Source: Methanoregula sp. (GTDB taxonomy: Archaea > Halobacteriota > Methanomicrobia > Methanomicrobiales > Methanospirillaceae). From it: 6,321 nucleotides of DNA. The translations under genes were made by a program, and so were the position numbers. Below are positions 1 to 4,896 of the stretch, piece after piece. The first letter of the stretch is position 1. Each line of letters begins with the position of its first letter. Below the pieces are notes generated by a model that made no database searches, was not told the origin of the DNA, and worked only from the letters and a program-made list of their open reading frames with translations. Where the stretch lies: NCBI GenBank assembly GCA_003136075.1, contig PNBP01000073.1, forward strand, positions 11,338-17,658. The letters run 5' to 3'.

Positions 1-372
1 CTCCTCCTTATCCCCACCGGGGCTATCCTTTTTGCAGCCCGTACCTGGCAGGGAAGAATTTTTTATCTTGTCTGCAGCGGTGAGCTCCTCGTTATTGCAT
101 GCGGGGCAGTCTCGATCTGGGCAGGACTGTTTACGGCATGGATGCTTACCGGGATCGTTCTTGGGGAACTCAGGATGATTGAAGGTAAAGAGGATATGGG
201 CATATACCTTCTCTTCTGCTGCGTCACTCTGGTTCCTGCTGCCGTGATACAGGTGTCAAACCATGTGCTCCTGCCACTCCTTTTGCTTGCAGCAGGAGCG
301 GGTCTTGTACTGTTTTACGAACACATCCGCAATTACCAGTTAAGGAAAACATATACCGGAGGTGTATCGTGA
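1..372 (+). CDS. Polytopic membrane protein, 3' part only (unrecognised)
   Basis: The reading frame is open from the first base of the window to the TGA at 370-372, giving 123 residues. The true start lies to the left, and the internal ATG at 142 is unlikely to be the start because the hydrophobic pattern continues through it. About four hydrophobic stretches are visible, near residues 1-13, 22-52, 66-84 and 86-106. A charged loop (LRMIEGKEDMG) separates the second and third, and the end is basic (HIRNYQLRKTY), consistent with a cytoplasmic C-terminus. I do not recognise a family. The stop overlaps the GTG start of the next gene (GTGA, 369-372), so the two are probably one operon with coupled translation and related membrane roles. 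The protein could be the end of a transporter or of an envelope-biogenesis protein; the fragment does not decide. Confidence 0.75.
   Translation, partial: LLLIPTGAILFAARTWQGRIFYLVCSGELLVIACGAVSIWAGLFTAWMLTGIVLGELRMIEGKEDMGIYLLFCCVTLVPAAVIQVSNHVLLPLLLLAAGAGLVLFYEHIRNYQLRKTYTGGVS
358..364 (+). promoter_or_regulatory. Strong Shine-Dalgarno site for the 369 gene
   Basis: GGAGGTG lies four bases upstream of the GTG at 369, inside the last codons of the preceding gene. It matches the archaeal 16S 3' end (anti-SD CACCTCC). This supports GTG at 369 as the true start, and it supports translational coupling across the GTGA overlap. Confidence 0.75.
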
Positions 373-1142
373 AGTTTCCCCGGCTTAACCCGTATTACCG
401 TGCCTCTTTACTCCTTATCGGTGCTGCAGTGGTTCTTGTCACCCTTGCGATCATCACCAACCAGCGGGATATTATGACAGCGACGGTGGTCCTGTCAGCC
501 CTCGTGTGCCTAGTCACCGGGATTTTTATTGCCACCCTGTCAGGAGGAGAACCACTTGATATCAGGTACGTGAGCCTGCTTCCGGTCCAGGACAGTATCA
601 ATCTCGCCCGCATCTGTGCAGATCTCGGGATATCGGGCAGTGCCGTGATGCTCCCTGCAGGAAAGGAGGGCCGGATACGCACCGTGCAGTTCAACCCGGT
701 CTCAGACTATGACGGGGGAGCGGTTTCTGGGGATTCGTTTGTTGCAGGGCCGGCAGCTGCCGGTCTGGTAACGATACCCTCGGGCGAGCCGCTTTTTATT
801 GAGCTCCAGAAGCACCACCAGCTTACCATACCTTCGGATCCTGATGCCCTAATGGATCTCATCCGCGAAGTCGGCGTGGACCTGCTTGAGGTTGCGGACC
901 GGGTGAGAACCGGGCAGGAGGACCGCACGATCACCGTGACAATGGAAGGGTACCGGTTGATCGGAGGGTGCACGGCGCTGTCCAGGGAATCCCCCCGGTG
1001 CTGTAGTACCCATCCCTGCCCGGTCTGCAGCCTGATCGCCTGCCTTCTGGCCAGGGGGTTGGGAACTGTCGTGCAGGTGGAGCGCTGCGGTCCTGATACC
1101 CAACAACAGTCGGTGACGGCAGTCTTTGAATCCTTACCGTGA
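369..1142 (+). CDS. Two-helix membrane protein with cysteine-rich C-terminal domain (uncharacterised)
   Basis: The protein has 257 residues and starts at GTG, supported by the GGAGGTG site. A basic N-terminus (KFPRLNPYYR) precedes two transmembrane helices at about 12-30 and 36-57, with a short NQRD turn outside. By the positive-inside rule the remaining 200 residues face the cytoplasm. That part starts as a mixed alpha/beta domain and contains an acidic amphipathic helix near 158-180 (DPDALMDLIREVGVDLLEV). It ends with a cysteine-dense segment: C201, C211, C212, C217, C220, C225 and C240. The CPVC pair (217-220) next to CC (211-212) could hold a metal, or the cysteines could be redox active; this is inference. 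It resembles uncharacterised membrane-anchored archaeal proteins, but I cannot name the family with confidence. It is the second gene of a coupled pair and its last 9 bp overlap the convergent DUF1616 gene. Confidence 0.8.
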   Translation: MKFPRLNPYYRASLLLIGAAVVLVTLAIITNQRDIMTATVVLSALVCLVTGIFIATLSGGEPLDIRYVSLLPVQDSINLARICADLGISGSAVMLPAGKEGRIRTVQFNPVSDYDGGAVSGDSFVAGPAAAGLVTIPSGEPLFIELQKHHQLTIPSDPDALMDLIREVGVDLLEVADRVRTGQEDRTITVTMEGYRLIGGCTALSRESPRCCSTHPCPVCSLIACLLARGLGTVVQVERCGPDTQQQSVTAVFESLP

Positions 1143-2117
1143 CGGTGACGTGACGGTGAGCCAGAGGTGCAGGTCGCGGTAGCTCTGGTTGATCCGGTTC
1201 ATGCCGGTGATCTGGTCGCCAGGCACGGTCTCGTTAAAGAGCAGGAATTCAATACGGTTGTACGTGGTCTTTTTTGCAGAGAAACGGTAGGGGAGGATGA
1301 CCGTCTGGTTATCTGAGACCGGCACCCTGAACCGGTCTATACGGGACATCGCATCCAGCGACGAGGTATTTGTCCGCTCGTCAAGCGTCATGGTTTCGAG
1401 ATAGGTCTCGACCGTGTACGTGATGTTTTTGTATTCATGGTTCCCGATACCGATATACAGGGTGTTGTTCTCTCCTGCCATGATATGCGAGGGATAGTCT
1501 GCCGCCTTCTGGTCTTTCCCCAGGACGAAAAATTCCGTAAACTTCTCACCCTCTTTTGGTACCGCAATAACATACACGGTCGTTATAATCGCAGCAAGAA
1601 TCGCAATGACCAGAATGATGCTCAGCGCCCGGTCCAGTCCCGACCCCCCGTGTGGGAACATCTCGTTTCTGCCCGCGGCAACGATTTCCTGAAACGGCAC
1701 CCTGAACCGGTCATCCGGCAGAAGACCCATGCGGCGGTACTGGGCAAGAAGGAGCATCACCGCAGTAAAAAGGACAAGCGATACGACAATCGAGTCAAGC
1801 CGTATCCCCCAGGGGGTATAATTAAGCCCGAGGCCGATGAGCGGGACGACTGCGATGGAAAGTCCAAAAGAAAGAGCGACACGTTCAAGAAAATCGATAT
1901 CACTTTTTTTTGGAAAGAGCGCTGCAATAAGTGCGTAACCCGGAATAAACAGGATGACGGGGAGAGCAAAAATAATCCGTAGAGGGCTGGTATTGAGAAA
2001 CGGGATGTAGATACAGGCAGCCGCAGCTGCAATCCAGATGGCACAGAGTACCAGATCCGGGGCAGGGCGCTCATCGAAAAATGCGTGGATGATCCGTTCT
2101 TCTGGTGCCAAATCCAT
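1134..2117 (-). CDS. DUF1616 family membrane protein with glycosylated ectodomain
   Basis: The protein has 327 residues from ATG at 2117. An in-frame GTG at 2126 would add three residues. I prefer the ATG because GTGAT at 2122-2126 acts as a partial Shine-Dalgarno four bases upstream. Five membrane helices are visible near residues 21-39, 47-68, 80-99, 108-126 and 164-186. The signature of Pfam DUF1616 is clear: a hydrophobic run ending in FIPGYALIAALFP, then DIDFLERVALSFGLS, then a Pro/Gly-containing helix. The ectodomain (about 187-327) looks beta-rich and carries six N-X-S/T sequons (N217, N231, N250, N270, N295, N310), consistent with archaeal N-glycosylation outside the cell. Function is unknown; family members often sit near surface-glycan or envelope genes. 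Its stop (TAA, 1134-1136 complement) lies inside the 3' end of the convergent gene. Confidence 0.9.
   Translation of the reverse strand: MDLAPEERIIHAFFDERPAPDLVLCAIWIAAAAACIYIPFLNTSPLRIIFALPVILFIPGYALIAALFPKKSDIDFLERVALSFGLSIAVVPLIGLGLNYTPWGIRLDSIVVSLVLFTAVMLLLAQYRRMGLLPDDRFRVPFQEIVAAGRNEMFPHGGSGLDRALSIILVIAILAAIITTVYVIAVPKEGEKFTEFFVLGKDQKAADYPSHIMAGENNTLYIGIGNHEYKNITYTVETYLETMTLDERTNTSSLDAMSRIDRFRVPVSDNQTVILPYRFSAKKTTYNRIEFLLFNETVPGDQITGMNRINQSYRDLHLWLTVTSPSR
1139..1159. repeat. 10-bp direct repeat at the convergent gene ends
   Basis: GTGACGGTGA occurs at 1139-1148 and again at 1150-1159, with a period of 11 bp. The first copy contains the TGA stop of the plus-strand gene. Both copies lie within the last codons of the minus-strand DUF1616 gene, where they encode part of its TVTSPS end. 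Confidence 0.7.
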
Positions 2118-2156
2118 ACGTATCACAATCCAACTAGGTAGAAGGGCTTAGAGAGA

Positions 2157-2165
2157 AAAAATATA
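2157..2165 (-). promoter_or_regulatory. Candidate TATA box for the DUF1616 gene
   Basis: On the minus strand the sequence reads TATATTTTT. A start site about 25 nt downstream would fall near 2136, giving a leader of about 19 nt to the ATG at 2117, enough to include the partial ribosome site GTGAT. A purine-rich stretch with repeated G runs lies just upstream of it (2170-2188, plus strand). Confidence 0.45.
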
Positions 2166-2488
2166 CAGCGGGAGGTGCGAGGGAGGGGTCTGGACCGCTC
2201 CCCGTGAGCGCTTTGCTGGTGAATATGAGGGAGATCATGTAACTAGGTATTTTGTGCTTACCAGTATTCTAAATGCTTGTTTTAAGGTGCACAGGATCTC
2301 TCCTCACAGGGCATGACGGGAAAATTTTCACAGGAGTGGATATCCACAAATCCATAAGAGAATTTTTTACCATTTTATTCGATGAATTATTCATTCAAAC
2401 GTCATCGCACGTCATAGAGTGAATTCCCTGTTAATGCAGCGAATCGAACTCTTCTCTAACGTAAACTTGCCATGAGCATACAGCCATG

Positions 2489-2522
2489 CAACCGGTTCAA
2501 GGTTGTTGATTGAATCACAACC
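2489..2522. repeat. Clustered GGTT/AACC inverted repeats
   Basis: CAACC (2489-2493) pairs with GGTTG (2501-2505). The 8-bp palindrome AACCGGTT occupies 2490-2497. GGTTGT (2501-2506) pairs with ACAACC (2517-2522), with GAT (2508-2510) and ATC (2514-2516) nested inside. The same GGTTG arm can therefore pair left or right, but not both at once. It could be an operator cluster or RNA structure about 130-165 nt upstream of the 2654 gene. Confidence 0.4.
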
Positions 2523-2525
2523 AAC

Positions 2526-2563
2526 AATTCTTCCGTGGAAAAAAAATGATTGCCACGTGAATT
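2526..2563. repeat. Imperfect inverted repeat around a poly-A loop
   Basis: AATTC (2526-2530) pairs with GAATT (2559-2563), and CGTGG (2534-2538 minus one base, i.e. the CGTGG ending at 2538) pairs with CCACG (2553-2557). The two blocks are separated by three unpaired bases on the left and one on the right. The loop contains eight or so consecutive A residues. It lies about 90 bp upstream of the 2654 start. Confidence 0.35.
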
Positions 2564-2619
2564 AAAACAAATGCGCCAGAAATAACAACACGACACACGC
2601 ATCAATGCATCTAACAATA

Positions 2620-2627
2620 CTTAAGTA
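2620..2627 (+). promoter_or_regulatory. Candidate TATA box for the 2654 gene
   Basis: CTTAAGTA is a fair match to the archaeal TATA consensus. A start site about 25 nt downstream falls near 2649, leaving a leader of only about five bases before ATG 2654. No ribosome site is visible there, so a nearly leaderless message is the simplest reading. AATAAAATT at 2630-2638 is too close to the ATG to be the box. Confidence 0.35.
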
Positions 2628-2653
2628 ACAATAAAATTCATGTTTCTTTACGT

Positions 2654-3349
2654 ATGGAAGAACAATATCAGGATATACTAAATGGATTTGTTATTCTCCT
2701 CTTAATTATTAATACAATGGCAATATCCACACTCCTATCAGAGAAATCTCAGTACGGTTCTTCAAACCCTGTCATCACAACTACAGAATCCGGTTCGTCC
2801 AGTCCGGACACAAATGATATGAACCTGTCTGCAAATTCACCAGCCATTACCGCTACTTCCCCGGTAAAGACTAAAATATCCACTCTGCCAGCGAAACCGG
2901 TTCCTGTACAGACACTGGTCCCTGCACGAAAAGATTATGTGAATATTTTTTATATGCAAAATAAGGAGTTAAATACAGAAATGCCACCGGTATATCTGAA
3001 TCTTCTCAATCCTCCGCTCATTATAGATTTCAGTGTCAATCCGCTGAATGTCACCGATCTGATACCTTATGATTATAAAGTTTTATCCACAGAACACCAT
3101 GATGTTATCAATGTTAGTCACGCCTATGAAAATGCAATATTCCTCGTCACGATAACCGATAATGACAGCGGTATAGTTGTCGCTCAAAACGGGTATGGGA
3201 AAGATTACGGACTTCAATCCCCACAGACTATGAAGGTGATGCAGCGGGGAAATTACACGATTGGCATCTCCGGCATGTATGTGAATACTACGATCTCTAT
3301 GGAAGTACCAAAGGCAGACAACTTCCCCCGGTCAGCAAATAACGAGTAA
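2654..3349 (+). CDS. Membrane-anchored exported protein with Ser/Thr/Pro linker (uncharacterised)
   Basis: The protein has 231 residues. A short acidic N-terminus (MEEQYQDILNG) leads into one hydrophobic helix at about 11-28, which acts as a signal anchor. Residues 31-90 form a low-complexity linker rich in Ser, Thr, Pro and Asn, typical of archaeal surface-protein stalks. Residues 93-220 form a compact, probably beta-sandwich domain ending in the repeated-strand pattern GNYTIGISGMYVNTTISMEVPK, split here as GNYTIGISG (199-207) and MYVNTTISMEVPK. Six N-X-S/T sequons are present (N57, N132, N153, N170, N200, N211), supporting an outside location. No catalytic motif or cysteine is seen. The gene is visibly AT-richer than its neighbours and follows an AT-rich spacer, which could reflect later acquisition. 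I do not recognise the family; it may be a lineage-restricted Methanomicrobiales surface protein. Confidence 0.8.
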   Translation: MEEQYQDILNGFVILLLIINTMAISTLLSEKSQYGSSNPVITTTESGSSSPDTNDMNLSANSPAITATSPVKTKISTLPAKPVPVQTLVPARKDYVNIFYMQNKELNTEMPPVYLNLLNPPLIIDFSVNPLNVTDLIPYDYKVLSTEHHDVINVSHAYENAIFLVTITDNDSGIVVAQNGYGKDYGLQSPQTMKVMQRGNYTIGISGMYVNTTISMEVPKADNFPRSANNE

Positions 3350-3395
3350 GCATTTCGGAAATCAGGAATAATATGTCAGGGCAGAGTGTCATCTT

Positions 3396-3474
3396 AATCA
3401 CCGACTTTTTTTTAAGTTACGATAAGAAAATTGAAGAATTGGATAACCAAAATAATTTTTAAAAAAAGGTGATT
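3396..3474. terminator. Bidirectional terminator-like inverted repeat between convergent genes
   Basis: AATCACC (3396-3402) is the exact reverse complement of GGTGATT (3468-3474). Just inside, TTTTTTTAA (3407-3415) pairs with TTAAAAAAA (3459-3467), with a four-base GACT bulge on the left. This gives 16 pairs around a 43-nt loop. The plus strand reads T8 at 3406-3413 after the 2654 gene. The minus strand reads T7 at 3467-3461 after the HEAT gene. Both are the oligo-T signals that end archaeal transcription, so one element probably serves both genes. Confidence 0.6.
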
Positions 3475-3515
3475 GTTGGGGGTTCCACCCTCACAAACCA
3501 GAAGAATGGAAATAC

Positions 3516-4118
3516 TTACTTCAGCGCTTCGTGAAGTGCTTCTTTTACTTTTTCGTTTGTTTCTGTTGCAAGCGCATTCGTGAGAGCCGCATGGACTTTA
3601 TCCCCGCCAATCGCAGAGAGTGCCCGTATGGCCATCATGCGGACATACGTGTTCTCATCTTTTAGTAGGATAACCATCGGTTCAAGTGCATCAGAGTCCC
3701 CGAATTCACGCAGTCCTTTTGCCGCCATGTAGCGCACATGTTCGCGACTGTCTTTAAGTGCCTGGATAAGAGGCTGAACCGCTTTTTCATCGGCAATCTG
3801 TCCCAGCGCTTCGGCAGCGCGGTACCGTGTCTCCCATTTTGGCTCTTTCATCGCGGCAGAGAGCGGCTCGATTGCAGCTTTTCCGATAGAGGAAAGCGCG
3901 AGGGTTGCCTGCTCCCGCACAGACTTGTCAAAGTCTGCCAGTGCTTCAATAAGCGGCTGTATTGCCCGCGGGTTCTTTGCGCAGCCAAGCAGGTATGCCG
4001 CATATTGTCGGATCTGCGGATCAGTACTGTTGCGCAGGGCATTGACCATCCCATCAAGTCCCTGCTTGTCCAGATCCCCGGCACCTTCAGGAACCGGGGG
4101 CTTGTTTGCTTCAGCCAT
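3516..4118 (-). CDS. HEAT-repeat (PBS-lyase-like) scaffold protein
   Basis: The protein has 200 residues from ATG at 4118. A TTG nine codons upstream (4145) is in frame, but it sits only a few bases from the TATA box at 4147-4156, so it cannot be within the transcript. After a Pro-rich leader (residues 1-18), six HEAT-like helical repeats of about 31 residues follow: 20-50, 51-80, 81-111, 112-142, 143-173 and 174-200. They show the recurring pattern A(I/V)xPLIxAL, then a turn, then VRxxAAxALxxIGD. The PBS-lyase HEAT name is historical and does not imply lyase activity. Such proteins bind other proteins, and no partner can be named here. No signal peptide or membrane segment is present, so it is cytoplasmic. 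It is alone in its transcript, with its own promoter and terminator. Confidence 0.92.
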   Translation of the reverse strand: MAEANKPPVPEGAGDLDKQGLDGMVNALRNSTDPQIRQYAAYLLGCAKNPRAIQPLIEALADFDKSVREQATLALSSIGKAAIEPLSAAMKEPKWETRYRAAEALGQIADEKAVQPLIQALKDSREHVRYMAAKGLREFGDSDALEPMVILLKDENTYVRMMAIRALSAIGGDKVHAALTNALATETNEKVKEALHEALK

Positions 4119-4146
4119 GGTACTCAGCAGAGATATCAGATTCAAA

Positions 4147-4156
4147 CTTATATAAG
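4147..4156 (-). promoter_or_regulatory. TATA box of the HEAT-repeat gene
   Basis: CTTATATAAG is a perfect 10-bp palindrome and an excellent archaeal TATA box. A start site about 25 nt downstream on the minus strand would fall near 4127, leaving about nine bases before ATG 4118. No ribosome site is visible in that leader. This position excludes the upstream TTG start at 4145. Confidence 0.7.
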
Positions 4157-4198
4157 TGCGATCACAGAACCGCAGGAAAACACGGGAATAGTGGAAAA

Positions 4199-4232
4199 CC
4201 GGACTTGTGACGTTCCGGGAAGAAGGAAAAAA
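4199..4232 (-). terminator. Candidate terminator after the small secreted-protein gene
   Basis: Reading the minus strand downstream of the stop at 4283, a T6 run (complement of A's near 4227-4232) is followed by a hairpin (CCGGA 4199-4203 with TCCGG 4214-4218, 10-nt loop) and a second short T4 run. This would separate the 4283-4642 gene from the HEAT gene 164 bp further on. Confidence 0.4.
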
Positions 4233-4282
4233 GATGGCAGATGTAAATGAGGATGGGGAATGTTGTCATGTTGCAGGCTCAG

Positions 4283-4642
4283 TTATTTTAGTAATCCCTC
4301 GCTCATGCGCAGGATCACCTTCCAATGTTTTCTGACTGCTGATGCCTGATCAACGTCGGAGTCTGGAGTAATCAAGGGTACAGATGCTGCTGATGCATGA
4401 AATGATCCCATGATAGCAGGAAGTGAGGAAGGATAATCGATAGTTGCCTGCATCCCGATTTCTTCTTTGCTGCACCGCCAGGTAAGTTGTACCTGCTGAA
4501 CGGAGATCGGATTATCAAGGAGAGGGAACGTATCAATCGAACGTAGTGTGACGGTTCCGGTGGATGCATGTGCCGGCAGGATAATGAATGCAAGGAGCAG
4601 CCATATTCCCCCAAACAGCATCACGGTTTTTGCTGCAAACAT
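4283..4642 (-). CDS. Small secreted protein (uncharacterised)
   Basis: The protein has 119 residues from ATG at 4642. The start is supported by GAGGT at 4652-4656, nine bases upstream. Residues 1-26 are a typical signal peptide: a Lys at position 5, a hydrophobic core (VMLFGGIWLLLAFIILP) and an A-H-A cleavage motif, predicting a mature protein from S27. The mature part of about 93 residues has a single cysteine (C57) and an amphipathic, probably beta-rich first half (TVTLRSIDTF, VQQVQLTWRC). No family is recognised. It could be a complete small envelope protein, or a longer one shortened at the C-terminus. It is transcribed divergently from the DUF4349 gene, so both may answer to the same regulator. 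Confidence 0.65.
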   Translation of the reverse strand: MFAAKTVMLFGGIWLLLAFIILPAHASTGTVTLRSIDTFPLLDNPISVQQVQLTWRCSKEEIGMQATIDYPSSLPAIMGSFHASAASVPLITPDSDVDQASAVRKHWKVILRMSEGLLK

Positions 4643-4661
4643 TTTCGTCTTACCTCAAACG

Positions 4662-4678
4662 GAGTTTATTTTAAACTC
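4662..4678. promoter_or_regulatory. Perfect 7-bp inverted repeat at the 4642 gene promoter
   Basis: GAGTTTA (4662-4668) and TAAACTC (4672-4678) are exact reverse complements with a TTT spacer. The site lies six bases upstream of the ribosome site. It follows a TATA-like stretch on the minus strand (AAATAAAT, complement of about 4681-4688), so it would overlap the transcription start. That is a classic place for a repressor. Alternatively its A/T core (TTTAAAATAAA) is itself the TATA element. Confidence 0.5.
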
Positions 4679-4746
4679 TAATTTATTTGAAATTCTGATT
4701 ACAACGTCAACAGGGAGGATATTAAATTCGTAAAATTGCCAGGGTT

Positions 4747-4777
4747 GTATGCTATAACCGGGGGGTTAGCTGCATAC
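4747..4777. repeat. Two-part hairpin in the divergent intergenic region
   Basis: GTATGC (4747-4752) pairs with GCATAC (4772-4777). Inside, TAACC (4755-4759) pairs with GGTTA (4764-4768) around a GGGG loop, with a small internal loop between the two stems. No T run follows on either strand, so it does not look like a terminator. It lies about 105 bp upstream of the 4642 gene and 120 bp upstream of the 4897 gene. Confidence 0.5.
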
Positions 4778-4824
4778 CGGAGTAAAAAAACCGTTCACGG
4801 CAGAGGAACAAGAAAAGAATGAAT

Positions 4825-4854
4825 AATATCCGCATAACTTCAAAAATATTCGCA
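4825..4854 (+). promoter_or_regulatory. Paired 10-bp direct repeat upstream of the DUF4349 promoter
   Basis: AATATCCGCA (4825-4834) and AATATTCGCA (4845-4854) match at nine of ten bases, and their starts are exactly 20 bp apart, close to two helical turns. The second copy ends 12 bp before the TATA box. The arrangement suits a dimeric activator or repressor bound on one face of the DNA. Confidence 0.45.
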
Positions 4855-4866
4855 GTTTACCATTAT

Positions 4867-4876
4867 TTTATATAAA
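4867..4876 (+). promoter_or_regulatory. TATA box of the DUF4349 gene; leaderless transcript predicted
   Basis: TTTATATAAA is a near-ideal archaeal TATA box. Its centre is about 25 nt upstream of the A of ATG 4897, the normal distance from TATA box to transcription start. The message would therefore begin at or next to the start codon. No Shine-Dalgarno sequence is present, which agrees. Confidence 0.75.
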
Positions 4877-4896
4877 TCGCTGTAGATAAATATTGT

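Larger units (their letters stand above)
2127..2653. other. 527-bp AT-rich intergenic spacer without a convincing gene
   Basis: This spacer separates the divergent DUF1616 gene and the 2654 gene. The first 100 bp are GC-rich; from about 2230 the composition becomes AT-rich. It holds the DUF1616 promoter, a small hairpin (CGCTC 2196-2200 with GAGCG 2206-2210), a 9-bp direct repeat AACTAGGTA (2132-2140 and 2241-2249), the interrupted palindrome TGAATtATTCA (2383-2393), inverted repeats at 2489-2563, and the candidate promoter of the 2654 gene. The longest ATG frames are 49 codons on the plus strand (2273-2422) and 48 on the minus (2602 to 2456). Neither has a ribosome site or a recognisable product. 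No tRNA or transposon end is visible. Confidence 0.6.

Noticed and set aside
1437..1982. 181-codon plus-strand frame opposite the DUF1616 gene
   Set aside because: It is rich in Arg, Lys and Asp with no domain, and it lies entirely antisense to a well-supported membrane protein gene.
2170..2188. G-rich run that could form a two-tier G-quadruplex
   Set aside because: One of the four G tracts has only two bases, so any quadruplex would be weak; the run may simply be purine-rich DNA near a promoter.
2273..2422. 49-codon plus-strand frame in the intergenic spacer starting at ATG 2273
   Set aside because: It has no ribosome site, no good TATA box at the right distance and no recognisable product. 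A frame of this length is expected by chance in AT-rich DNA.
2430..2460. Possible tRNA T-arm on the minus strand (GTTCGATTC)
   Set aside because: The flanking five-base arms do not pair, and no anticodon arm or acceptor stem is found at the needed distances.
2456..2602. 48-codon minus-strand frame in the same spacer
   Set aside because: It lacks initiation signals and protein-like composition, and it crosses the inverted repeats at 2489-2563.
3738..4250. 170-codon plus-strand frame opposite the HEAT gene
   Set aside because: It is antisense to clear HEAT repeats and has no family-like pattern; its length comes from the repeat codon bias of the real gene.
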